Shown here: positions 6,352-12,530 of the stretch, in pieces | How positions within the stretch are numbered: position 1 is the stretch's first letter | Layout: every line of letters begins with the position of its first letter | DNA from: Ignavibacteriaceae bacterium | GTDB lineage: Bacteria; Bacteroidota; Ignavibacteria; Ignavibacteriales; Ignavibacteriaceae | DNA length: 12,530 nucleotides | Direction of reading: 5' to 3' | Assembly: GCA_023231105.1 (NCBI GenBank) | Contig: JALNWB010000117.1 | Coordinates: 1-12,530 of the forward strand | Notes under the pieces: generated by a model | Told to the model about the DNA's origin: nothing | Databases searched by the model: none | The model's input: the letters and a program-made list of their open reading frames with translations, nothing else | Made by a program: the position numbers and the translations under genes

Positions 6352-7884
6352 ATGGAATTTTTAGAGAAACTTGGTATTCAAAAGGAAAATTACGGTTCAT
6401 CAACCGGACAAATCTGGAACGAATCAAAATCTGAAACAAAATTAAATATTCATTCGCCTGTTAACGGCGATTTTATAGGTTCGGTCTATCAATCTTCGGA
6501 AAAAGATTATGAATCGATCGTTGATACCGCTCAAAAAGCTTTTCTTGAGTGGAGACATGTTCCAGCACCGAAAAGGGGAGAGATCGTAAGGCAGATTGGA
6601 TTAAAGTTACGCGAATACAAACATCCTTTAGGGCAGCTTGTATCGTACGAAATGGGAAAATCTTTGCAAGAAGGGATGGGTGAAGTGCAAGAGATGATTG
6701 ATATTTGCGACTTCGCCGTCGGGATTTCACGTCAACTATACGGATTTACTATGCATTCCGAAAGACCTAACCACAGAATGTACGATCAATATCATCCGTT
6801 AGGAATTGTTGTGACGGTCTCGGCTTTTAATTTCCCGGTAGCTGTTTGGGCTTGGAACGCGATGCTTGCTGCTGTGTGCGGAGACGTAAACATTTGGAAA
6901 CCTTCATCAAAAGTACCACTTACGGCAATTGCTACTCAGAAGATAATCGCTCAAGTATTAAAGGAAAATAATTTGCCGGAAGGAATTTTCTCTTTAATAG
7001 TTGGAAAAGGTTCAACTATTGGCGAACGGTTGTTAAATGATAAACGAGTTCCGCTTATTTCAATTACCGGTTCTACTGCCGTTGGTAAACATGCCGCGCA
7101 AGTTATTGCCGGAAGATTCGGTAAATCAATTTTGGAACTTGGAGGAAATAACGCAATTATTCTTACGCCGGATGCAGACTTAAAGATGGCTATTCCTGCT
7201 GTTGTTTTTGGTGCTGTTGGTACCGCCGGACAGAGATGTACGAGTACAAGGCGTTTGATCATTCACGATTCTATTTATGATAAGGTAAAAGAGTCGTTGG
7301 TGAAAGCCTATACAAGTTTGAAAATAGGTGATCCGTTGGATGAAAAGAATCATGTTGGACCGCTGATTGACAAATCCGCAGTGAAACTTTTCCAATTAGC
7401 TCTTACCCAGGCAAAAGAAGAAGGGGGAAAAATTATTTTTGGTGGGGAAGTGATGGAAGGAGCAAGCTATGCTTCGGAGTGTTTTGTCCGTCCGGCGATT
7501 ATAGAAGCGGAGAATAACTTTAAGATTGTTCAAGAAGAAACCTTTGCACCGATATTATATTTAATAAAATATAAAGGTGAAGTAAGTAATGCTATCTCTT
7601 TAAATAATGATGTAGTACAAGGATTATCTTCCTCCATCTTTAGCAACAACATGCGGGAAACGGAAGAATTCCTTTCTGCTTGGGGAAGTGACTGCGGTAT
7701 TGCCAATGTAAACATCGGAACTTCCGGCGCAGAGATTGGCGGAGCATTCGGTGGTGAAAAGGAAACAGGCGGCGGACGTGAATCGGGATCAGATGCGTGG
7801 AAAACTTATATGCGCAGACAAACGAACACGATCAACTTCGGAACAACAATGCCATTGGCGCAAGGGATCAAGTTTGATATTTAG
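6352..7884 (+). CDS. amaB: ALDH7/antiquitin-type alpha-aminoadipate semialdehyde (piperideine-6-carboxylate) dehydrogenase
   Basis: This 510-residue NAD(P)-dependent aldehyde dehydrogenase matches the ALDH7A1/antiquitin subfamily (also called Pcd or AmaB in bacteria). It would oxidise alpha-aminoadipate 6-semialdehyde to alpha-aminoadipate in lysine breakdown. Visible motifs are AFNFPVAVW (158-166) with the catalytic-site Asn160, WKPS (182-185) in the cofactor site, the ITGSTAVGK Rossmann region (238-246), LELGGNN (261-267) with general-base Glu262, GQRCTSTRR (293-301) with nucleophile Cys296, and EETFAPILY (395-403). The C-terminal block NIGTSGAEIGGAFGGEKETGGGRESGSDAWK (454-484) is distinctive of this subfamily. 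The start has GGGAG 6 nt upstream. Its divergent neighbour lat makes its substrate. Short-chain aldehyde detoxification, as shown by plant and animal relatives, remains an alternative role. Confidence 0.92.
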   Translation: MEFLEKLGIQKENYGSSTGQIWNESKSETKLNIHSPVNGDFIGSVYQSSEKDYESIVDTAQKAFLEWRHVPAPKRGEIVRQIGLKLREYKHPLGQLVSYEMGKSLQEGMGEVQEMIDICDFAVGISRQLYGFTMHSERPNHRMYDQYHPLGIVVTVSAFNFPVAVWAWNAMLAAVCGDVNIWKPSSKVPLTAIATQKIIAQVLKENNLPEGIFSLIVGKGSTIGERLLNDKRVPLISITGSTAVGKHAAQVIAGRFGKSILELGGNNAIILTPDADLKMAIPAVVFGAVGTAGQRCTSTRRLIIHDSIYDKVKESLVKAYTSLKIGDPLDEKNHVGPLIDKSAVKLFQLALTQAKEEGGKIIFGGEVMEGASYASECFVRPAIIEAENNFKIVQEETFAPILYLIKYKGEVSNAISLNNDVVQGLSSSIFSNNMRETEEFLSAWGSDCGIANVNIGTSGAEIGGAFGGEKETGGGRESGSDAWKTYMRRQTNTINFGTTMPLAQGIKFDI

Positions 7885-7996
7885 TGGAAAGAAGGCTTTG
7901 TGGTTTGTTGCAAATTGAAAATTGAAAGTAGAAAGAATGTTTTAAGAACATAATCAAACAAAATCAATCAATTAAATAAGAATTGGTGGAAAACAA

Positions 7997-8176
7997 ATGA
8001 GTTCGTTGTCTGAAGATTTGCAGAAAGTAAAAACTGATATTCAACAGTTCAGAGATATTACGGTTCGCGTTTTAAATTATATTCCGGATGTATTGAACGA
8101 AGAGACTGAGTTTAATGGGTATCAAATATGTTCACAAAATATAGCGGGAACAAGAAAGTCTATTTGTCCTTTTTAA
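7997..8176 (+). CDS. Short hypothetical ORF, possibly the front of a frameshifted gene (59 aa)
   Basis: An ATG preceded by GGTGGA opens a 59-codon frame beginning MSSLSEDLQKVKTDIQQFRD and ending GTRKSICPF. I do not recognise it. The first half is a likely amphipathic helix. The frame ends at TAA inside TCCTTTTTAAAATTTTTG. Changing the T-run by one base would continue it either as FKIFDEGYLEDVKPV and onward into the 3' end of the methyltransferase gene, or as FLKFLMKDIWKMLNP. Both read plausibly as protein, so it may be a broken or truncated gene. It lies 112 bp after the ALDH gene and 29 bp from the convergent methyltransferase. Confidence 0.4.
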   Translation: MSSLSEDLQKVKTDIQQFRDITVRVLNYIPDVLNEETEFNGYQICSQNIAGTRKSICPF

Positions 8177-8205
8177 AATTTTTGATGAAGGATATTTGGA
8201 AGATG

Positions 8206-9273
8206 TTAAACCCGTAATTTTTGTCTTCGCTGGACGGTTTCTGTTTCATCTTTACCTGAAGCTATCCTTGCGATGTGTTCCTTATCCGAAATTCGTTCTT
8301 TGATAATTTGACAATATTCAAGGTTGTTTTCTGTTCCCCACCAATTTCTGTTAAAAGCTTCTGCAACTGCATAGGTAGTTCCCGAACCGCCAAAAGGATC
8401 AACAACAAGATGTCCGGGGTTGGAAGATGTAAGCACAATTTTCTTTACTAATTCAACAGGTTTTTGAGTTTCGTGTTCAGTTCTTTCCCAAGAGCCGTTT
8501 GATAAAGTTGGTATTTCAAAAACATCTTTTGGTTTTGCTCCTAATGGATTAGGTTCCCACATGTATTCTTTGCCGGTTCCATTGTTGTATTGAGAAGATT
8601 CAGCTTGTGGGCGTGTAGGATATTTAAGCGTGTGAGCGTTGTATGGAATTCTTGCTTCATCAATGTTGAAGATAAAGTTTTTACTTTTTCTAAAATGAAG
8701 AATACTTTCGTGCGATCTTCCCCAATCGTTCCCGAGATTAGCTTTGTTTCTGTAGAACCAGACAAGCCATTTGCATCCGGCGAACAAATAACTTGCAGCC
8801 CATTTAATATCAGCGAGAATTTCTGAAAAACCGCAAACATAAAGTGAACCGTGTGGTTTTAAAACTCTTTGCGCTTCTTGAATCCAAAGGATACTCCAAT
8901 CAACATATTGTTGCTGAGACTGAAAAGTATCCCACTCCGCTTTTTTAATATTGTATGGCGGATCGGCAAAAATTAAATCCACAGATTCATTCTCTAAACC
9001 TTTTAAGAAATGAATAGCATCGATGTTATAAAGGGAACCGAAATCATCTTTAAATATTGGCTGAGGAAGTTTTTTAATTTTTCTTTCGGCGGTATATAAT
9101 TCAAGTTGAAGTTCTTTAACAAGCTGATTAACTTTTGATGAGGGATATACTCTGTATTGATTTATGGGATGTCGTGTTGAACTGAATTTGCCGTTTCTAT
9201 CCCATCGCCTGAGAGTTTCTTTATTTACACCGATGATTTCGGCAGCTTCACTGATATTGTAAAATTTTTCCAT
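8206..9273 (-). CDS. Beta-class site-specific DNA methyltransferase (N6-A or N4-C) with N-terminal MerR-like HTH
   Basis: This 355-residue protein joins two domains. Residues 3-45 (YNISEAAEIIGVNKETLRRWDRNGKF and a following R-x-Y) form a MerR/excisionase-type winged helix-turn-helix. Residues about 75-335 are an S-adenosylmethionine-dependent DNA methyltransferase. The catalytic motif IV DPPYNI (104-109) comes before the cofactor motif I DPFGGSGTT (292-300), with the motif X-like HETQKPVEL at 267-275 between them; this order defines the beta class. It would methylate adenine N6 or cytosine N4 at a specific site. The target site cannot be read from sequence. No restriction endonuclease lies next to it, so it may be an orphan, or its partner may have been lost. 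The HTH may bind the methyltransferase's own promoter or help target recognition; both are inference. Confidence 0.9.
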   Translation of the reverse strand: MEKFYNISEAAEIIGVNKETLRRWDRNGKFSSTRHPINQYRVYPSSKVNQLVKELQLELYTAERKIKKLPQPIFKDDFGSLYNIDAIHFLKGLENESVDLIFADPPYNIKKAEWDTFQSQQQYVDWSILWIQEAQRVLKPHGSLYVCGFSEILADIKWAASYLFAGCKWLVWFYRNKANLGNDWGRSHESILHFRKSKNFIFNIDEARIPYNAHTLKYPTRPQAESSQYNNGTGKEYMWEPNPLGAKPKDVFEIPTLSNGSWERTEHETQKPVELVKKIVLTSSNPGHLVVDPFGGSGTTYAVAEAFNRNWWGTENNLEYCQIIKERISDKEHIARIASGKDETETVQRRQKLRV

Positions 9274-9289
9274 ATGTAGTTCTCAATTG

Positions 9290-9345
9290 TTAAACAACCT
9301 TATACAACCATACGCAAATAAAGGGAAAATATCTTGAAAGTCAAG
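9290..9345 (-). promoter_or_regulatory. Promoter and repeat-containing leader of the methyltransferase gene
   Basis: On the minus strand, TTGACT (9339-9344) and TTATTT (9316-9321) are spaced by 17 nt and could be the -35 and -10 boxes. The -35 lies within the palindrome CTTGA-N3-TCAAG (9333-9345). Between promoter and start codon are two tandem decamers, TTATACAACC (9300-9309) and TTAAACAACC (9290-9299), plus-strand orientation. Tandem sites beside a gene with its own HTH domain suggest autoregulation; this is untested. Confidence 0.35.
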
Positions 9346-9415
9346 TTAAATTTGGGAGTTAAAATAAACTCGTTAATCTGTTAGAACTGGATAAACAAGT
9401 AAATCAAATATGAGA

Positions 9416-9472
9416 TAAGAATGAAAAATAAAATAATAGACCTTACACAAATACTTAACGGAACAATGCCGG
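9416..9472 (+). repeat. Direct repeat of the cyclase gene 5' end (partner 10209-10265)
   Basis: These 57 bp match 10209-10265 at 54 positions, and the first 35 bp are identical. The match includes five bases before the ATG and the first 17 codons. It stops abruptly after CCGG. The two copies lie 793 bp apart and flank the outer-membrane barrel gene. Confidence 0.9.
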
Positions 9473-9540
9473 ACAACTCACCAAAGCCAGGTAGTCTGTT
9501 TCAATGTAGCATTTGTGTTGTTGGATCATTCATTAAATAA
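9421..9540 (+). pseudogene. Truncated duplicate of the cyclase-family gene (39-codon remnant)
   Basis: The frame starts MKNKIIDLTQILNGTMP, which matches the first 17 residues of the intact cyclase at 10214 except for two substitutions (V11I and E14G). After that the similarity is lost apart from a PG pair. Further on, LFQC in this remnant resembles MFQC near residue 195 of the intact protein, and both DNAs share GTTTCAATGT (9498-9507 and 10798-10807). This suggests an internal deletion joining the gene's beginning to its end, although a 10-bp match is weak. All catalytic residues are missing, so it cannot be an active cyclase. The frame ends 16 bp before the ATG of the barrel gene, so if translated it could act as a coupled leader ORF. 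Confidence 0.75.
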
Positions 9541-9556
9541 ACTAAAGGGTAAATCT

Positions 9557-10120
9557 ATGTGTTCAAAAAAAATCTTTTTCGTAATAACGTTTTTATTTCT
9601 TAGCGGTTCTTTCTTATTCCCGCAGGATGCGTTAAAGCAAGGAGTGTATAGCCTTGGTGGAAGTGTGTCGTACTCATATTCAAAAAACACCATGCAAGGT
9701 GAGATAACAAAACAAAGCAACATTATTGTAGCGCCATCATTAAATTATTTCTTAATAGATAATTTGTTGGTGGGCTGCAATATTTCGTTAAACTATTACG
9801 AATTAGAATATTCCACATCCCCTTCAAATAAGTTTAAAAATATTTACCGGCACTATGGTATTGGACCAAGTGTAAGATATTATTTCCCGGGGAATGAAGT
9901 TGTTCCGTTTGTTGGGCTTAGCGACAATTATTTTAAAGAGATCAGCTCAAAACAGGAAGGGAATAGAATATCAGCAACAGCCGGCGTAAATTATTTTCTT
10001 ACAAAGAACGTAGCCATAGAACCTTACTTGGAATATTCGAGAAGTTCTTATAATAAACCAGACCAAGATGTAAATGCCTTTTCGTTCGGATTACGGATGA
10101 ATTATTTCATAGTTAAGTAA
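9557..10120 (+). CDS. Small outer-membrane beta-barrel protein
   Basis: This 187-residue protein begins with a signal peptide (MCSKKIFFVITFLFLSGSFLFPQ, cleavage near residue 22-23). The rest is a run of alternating strands typical of an eight-stranded barrel: YSLGGSVSYSYSKN, NIIVAPSLNYFLIDNLLVGCNISLNYYELEY, YGIGPSVRYYF, VPFVGLSDNYF, ISATAGVNYFLTKNVAIEPYLEYSRSSY and FSFGLRMNYFIVK. The FLxxNxxxG hairpin pattern, seen twice, is characteristic of the OmpA-like/PF13505 barrel group. AAAGGG lies 7 nt upstream of the ATG. An in-frame GTG at 9515 would add 14 residues before the signal peptide and is disfavoured. The role (adhesion, porin, surface structure) cannot be told. Confidence 0.82.
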   Translation: MCSKKIFFVITFLFLSGSFLFPQDALKQGVYSLGGSVSYSYSKNTMQGEITKQSNIIVAPSLNYFLIDNLLVGCNISLNYYELEYSTSPSNKFKNIYRHYGIGPSVRYYFPGNEVVPFVGLSDNYFKEISSKQEGNRISATAGVNYFLTKNVAIEPYLEYSRSSYNKPDQDVNAFSFGLRMNYFIVK

Positions 10121-10213
10121 AATTATTTAGGTGCAACATAACCTCTTTAATAAGTAAAGCGTCAAGAAATAAATGAACATATTTATCACCGTTAGGAATG
10201 ATAATAACTAAGA

Positions 10214-10870
10214 ATGAAAAATAAAATAATAGACCTTACACAAGTTCTTAACGAAACAATGCCGGTATATCCAGGCACACTCAAACCTAAATTCGAAAAA
10301 AGTTATTCGATAGATAAGAATGGGTTTGCAGAAATTAACATGACGTTGGTCTCGCACACGGGAACGCACATTGACGCACCCTGCCATATCTTGAAGGGAG
10401 CGAGATCACTTGACCGGTTCCCGGTTGAGAAATTTATCGGCAAAGCAATTGTAATTCCTTGCGAAGGGAGGAGTGAAATATCCCTCAGCTACCTTAAAAC
10501 TTTCGAGGAGAAAATAGCTCAAGTTGCTTTCATCCTTTTCTATACCGGCTGGCAGAATAAATGGGGAACGGAAGCCTATTTTAACGACTGCCCAACCTTA
10601 ACAAAGGAGGCGGCAATGTGGTTGACAAATTTCAAACTTGACGGAATTGGTTTTGATGCTTTTTCTGTTGATAAAATGGGTTCTGCCGAAGTTATAACAA
10701 GTGAGACTTTACCAAACCATTTTATTTTGTTAGCAAAGGAAATACTTTTAATTGAGAACCTGACGAATCTGGATAAACTTCCGGACGATATTTTTATGTT
10801 TCAATGTCTGCCTTTAAAAATTGAAGATGCGGACGGTTCTCCTATAAGGGCAATAGCAACTTTTGAATAA
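10214..10870 (+). CDS. Cyclase family protein (kynurenine formamidase-like metal hydrolase)
   Basis: This 218-residue protein belongs to the cyclase/KynB family (PF04199 type). The metal-binding signature HTGTHIDAPCH (48-58) is intact, with His48, His52, Asp54 and His58 in the expected spacing. Other family features are the N-terminal IIDLTQVLNETMPVYPG (5-21), FYTGWQNKWG (109-118), GIGFDAFSVD (144-153), LPNHFILLAKEILLIENLTNLDKLP (166-190) and the C-terminal DGSPIRAIA (207-215). Relatives hydrolyse N-formylkynurenine, isatin or other cyclic amides and esters using Zn or Mn. Without tryptophan-degradation genes nearby I cannot name the substrate. The ATG lies in AAGAATG with no strong Shine-Dalgarno. 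Its 5' end is duplicated at 9416-9472. Confidence 0.88.
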   Translation: MKNKIIDLTQVLNETMPVYPGTLKPKFEKSYSIDKNGFAEINMTLVSHTGTHIDAPCHILKGARSLDRFPVEKFIGKAIVIPCEGRSEISLSYLKTFEEKIAQVAFILFYTGWQNKWGTEAYFNDCPTLTKEAAMWLTNFKLDGIGFDAFSVDKMGSAEVITSETLPNHFILLAKEILLIENLTNLDKLPDDIFMFQCLPLKIEDADGSPIRAIATFE

Positions 10871-10893
10871 TTAGAAATTAGATAGTTAGTAAA

Positions 10894-10922
10894 AATATTC
10901 TGCGCAGAATGGCAAGAATATT
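10894..10922. repeat. Nested palindromes downstream of the cyclase gene
   Basis: A perfect 14-bp palindrome, ATTCTGCGCAGAAT, occupies 10897-10910. An overlapping hairpin pairs AATATTCT (10894-10901) with AGAATATT (10915-10922), followed by TTCTT. The hairpin 24 nt after the cyclase stop could be a weak terminator, but its AT-rich stem argues against a strong one. A protein-binding site is the alternative. Confidence 0.4.
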
Positions 10923-10946
10923 TTCTTGAAATTGAATATCGAACAT

Positions 10947-11006
10947 CGAACAAGGAATAACGAGTGTTGAAGTTTTTGCCCTTCGATATTCTACATTCCT
11001 TGTTCG
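10947..11006. repeat. Intergenic inverted repeat, CGAACAAGGAAT type
   Basis: CGAACAAGGAAT (10947-10958) pairs perfectly with ATTCCTTGTTCG (10995-11006) across a 36-nt loop. Imperfect similarity extends outward, with AATATCGAA on one side and the complement of TTCGATATT on the other. The 11-mer ATTAGAAATTA occurs on either side, at 10870-10880 and 11043-11053. This resembles a non-coding repeat family dispersed between genes; dispersal cannot be judged from one window. Confidence 0.5.
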
Positions 11007-11085
11007 TTATTCATTATTCCTTTTGGGTTCTGGTTCTGACAGATTAGAAATTACGAATGGGAGTTGGAAATATTTAAATAATTAA

Positions 11086-11113
11086 TATGGTAGTGTTGGA
11101 TAATACTACCATA
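11086..11113. promoter_or_regulatory. 9-bp inverted repeat upstream of the CPBP gene
   Basis: TATGGTAGT (11086-11094) and ACTACCATA (11105-11113) form a perfect stem with a 10-nt loop, 44 nt before the CPBP start codon. No T-run follows, so it is not a standard terminator. It could be an operator or a 5' UTR hairpin. Confidence 0.4.
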
Positions 11114-11157
11114 CGGGATAACACACCGTAATATGTTCTAGATACCTATAATTTTAT

Positions 11158-11964
11158 ATGAAAAAAATAAGTGAAAATAGTAATATCATAAGTGCTACCG
11201 GTATTATAGGAGCTGTACTTCAATTAATACTGCTGTTTGTAATGATTCAAGGGATAATATTAATTTTATATTATCCAGCGGGATATGCTAATTTGAATTC
11301 ATATCTTTTACCTGTTTCACACTCGTTAGGATTATTCTTAGTAATCCTTTTCCTGATTCCATCTAAACCACAGATCCGTACTTATTTTAATTATCGAAAA
11401 ACTCCTTTATCTATTTATGCTCTGGTTATACTAATATCAATAACATTCGTAATAATTCTTTTTCCACTTTTAATTAAAATGTCCGTCATCCATAATGGAA
11501 TGTCTAATTTTAAGAGCACCGGTTTATCGATAATAATAATCTACGGTATTGTTTTAGTCCCGTTATTAGAGGAGATATTATTCCGCGGGATGTTTCTCGG
11601 TGATTTTATAAAACTTTATTCTCCAATAAAGGCTATACTCTATAGCAGCATACTATTTGCCTTAATACATATAAATCCGTCACAAATGCTAACAGCATTT
11701 TTGGGCGGACTATTTCTCGGATTTGTATATTATAAAACAAATAATTTACTTCCTTGTATCGTACTGCATTCTGTAATAAATGGATTGAGCGGAATCTTAT
11801 TTAAATATTGTTCACCAAATAGCTCTTACTTCAGTGATAATATCTTATTGTACATAATTTTTTATTTAGTTTGTTTAGCCGCACTTATTATATCAATCAT
11901 ATTTGTTGTGAAAATATTAAGTGCAGTTGAAGTTATAAAACCGGAAAATGTACAACCTGTTTAA
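11158..11964 (+). CDS. CPBP family intramembrane metalloprotease (CAAX-type)
   Basis: This 268-residue, strongly hydrophobic protein has about seven or eight predicted membrane helices and the three CPBP (Abi/Rce1-like) motifs: EEILFRG (138-144, with Glu138, Glu139 and Arg143), FALIH (167-171, with His171) and HSVIN (204-208, with His204 and Asn208). These residues form the metal-dependent glutamate protease site in Rce1-type enzymes. Bacterial members process or bind peptides, for example in bacteriocin maturation or self-immunity, but many have no known substrate. No Shine-Dalgarno is visible before the ATG. The gene is richer in A/T and in ATA isoleucine codons than the lysine genes, partly because it is hydrophobic and possibly through transfer. 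No bacteriocin precursor is obvious beside it. Confidence 0.87.
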   Translation: MKKISENSNIISATGIIGAVLQLILLFVMIQGIILILYYPAGYANLNSYLLPVSHSLGLFLVILFLIPSKPQIRTYFNYRKTPLSIYALVILISITFVIILFPLLIKMSVIHNGMSNFKSTGLSIIIIYGIVLVPLLEEILFRGMFLGDFIKLYSPIKAILYSSILFALIHINPSQMLTAFLGGLFLGFVYYKTNNLLPCIVLHSVINGLSGILFKYCSPNSSYFSDNILLYIIFYLVCLAALIISIIFVVKILSAVEVIKPENVQPV

Positions 11965-12073
11965 TCCATCAAAGACGGAGAGGTAAGTAAAGAGTCTTCG
12001 CCAAAAAGCAGGGAGTATTTAATAGCATTTTATTTAAGTATAAGCATTCAATAAATTCATAAGGAGTAAGATA

Positions 12074-12325
12074 ATGGCAAATATTCTTTCAGTTGCAGGT
12101 TCAAATTCAAAATACAAACTCGAAGGCGCTAAACCTGCCGGTTTTTTAGGAGGCTTATGGCATGGAATGATAGCGCCAATAACTTTTATCGTAAGTCTAT
12201 TCAATCTGAACGTTCGTATCTACGAAACGCAGAATAATGGTCGTTGGTACGATTTCGGTTTTTGCATTGGCGCCGGTATAATCTTCGGAAATGGCACTCA
12301 TCAAGGAATTGTTCACGGCGTTTAA
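12074..12325 (+). CDS. Small hypothetical protein with GLWHG motif (83 aa)
   Basis: This 83-residue protein has the core GFLGGLWHGMIAPITFIVSLF (23-43), then VRIYETQNNGRWYDFGFCIGAGIIFGNG. I recall similar small proteins in many bacteria, with G-LWHG, P-TFI-SLF and I-Y-NNG-WYDFGF conserved, often with a lipoprotein signal; their function is unknown to me. Here the N-terminus is short and hydrophilic (MANILSVAGSNSKYKLEG), so no export signal is seen. Two hydrophobic segments (about 32-44 and 61-71) suggest membrane association. A textbook AAGGAG ends 7 nt before the ATG, the best ribosome site in the window, so good translation is likely. It stands alone, with about 110 and 157 bp of empty DNA before and after it. 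Confidence 0.75.
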   Translation: MANILSVAGSNSKYKLEGAKPAGFLGGLWHGMIAPITFIVSLFNLNVRIYETQNNGRWYDFGFCIGAGIIFGNGTHQGIVHGV

Positions 12326-12482
12326 CAACTGTATAACCTATGGATCAAAATATCGGAATGAATATGCGTGAATGATAAAATAAGCTGCATACGACTTGTA
12401 TAGAGCGGTACAATTTGAAAGTTCACATTGTTGCAGTTTAGCAGCCTTCCGTTAGGTTGTTCAAAAATGTATGGAGAGAATA

Positions 12483-12530
12483 ATGAAAAAAATAATTGTG
12501 TTAAGCAGTCTTTGTATTCTTGCTTTGTTC
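12483..12530 (+). CDS. Exported protein, N-terminal fragment (3' end outside window)
   Basis: An ATG preceded by GGAGAG at 8 nt opens a frame that runs to the window edge. The 16 visible residues, MKKIIVLSSLCILALF, have the basic start and hydrophobic core of a signal peptide. A cysteine at position 11 falls inside the hydrophobic core, too early for a normal lipobox. The mature protein cannot be seen. Confidence 0.6.
   Translation, partial: MKKIIVLSSLCILALF

Noticed and set aside
8590..8826. A 78-codon plus-strand ORF inside the methyltransferase gene.
   Set aside because: It is antisense to a well-supported gene with clear motifs and shows no family features.
9515..9556. A GTG start giving a 201-residue version of the barrel protein.
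   Set aside because: It would place 14 hydrophilic residues before the signal peptide and has no Shine-Dalgarno; ATG at 9557 has AAAGGG and a normal signal peptide.

Overview
The window looks like a chromosomal segment of an AT-rich Gram-negative bacterium. A SPOR-domain protein, an ExbB/ExbD/TonB set and an outer-membrane beta-barrel protein indicate a double membrane. The low GC, the often weak Shine-Dalgarno sites, the DUF2085 and NHL-type proteins and the intergenic palindromic repeats fit the Bacteroidota/Chlorobiota/Ignavibacteriota group, with Ignavibacteria as my best guess. That placement is an inference from style, not from a marker gene. I see no rRNA, tRNA, CRISPR array or intact insertion sequence.

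Layout. 1-1946 (+): the end of a SPOR-domain gene, then exbB, exbD and a tonB-type gene, closely spaced as one operon for envelope energy transduction. 1918-4033 (-): four same-strand, overlapping or nearly abutting genes: a secreted NHL/beta-propeller protein, a DUF2085 membrane protein and two small uncharacterised membrane proteins. The last of these overlaps the 3' end of tonB tail to tail. 4034-4488: a non-coding gap with an unusually symmetric cluster of six palindromes, resembling a bacterial interspersed mosaic element, followed by a terminator for the next minus-strand gene. 4489-7884: a divergent pair, L-lysine 6-aminotransferase (-) and an ALDH7/antiquitin-type aldehyde dehydrogenase (+), separated by a 504-bp region with several inverted and tandem repeats. 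Together they would convert lysine to alpha-aminoadipate.

7885-9420: a 59-codon ORF that may be the front of a broken gene, then on the minus strand a beta-class DNA adenine/cytosine-N4 methyltransferase with a MerR-like helix-turn-helix fused to its N-terminus. No restriction endonuclease is recognisable beside it. 9416-10870 (+): a 57-bp near-perfect duplication of the start of a cyclase/kynurenine-formamidase-type gene, now a 39-codon remnant, then a small outer-membrane beta-barrel gene, then the intact cyclase gene. The barrel gene is therefore flanked by direct repeats of the cyclase 5' end.

10871-12530 (+): an intergenic stretch with several inverted repeats, an especially AT-rich CPBP (CAAX-type) intramembrane protease gene, a small protein of an uncharacterised GLWHG-type family with a strong Shine-Dalgarno, and the first 16 codons of an exported protein running off the window.

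The points most worth following up are the mirror-symmetric palindrome cluster at 4176-4388, the duplicated and truncated cyclase 5' end, the HTH-methyltransferase fusion with its repeat-containing leader, and the lysine-catabolism pair with its candidate operator. I found no convincing, fully new multi-gene system.
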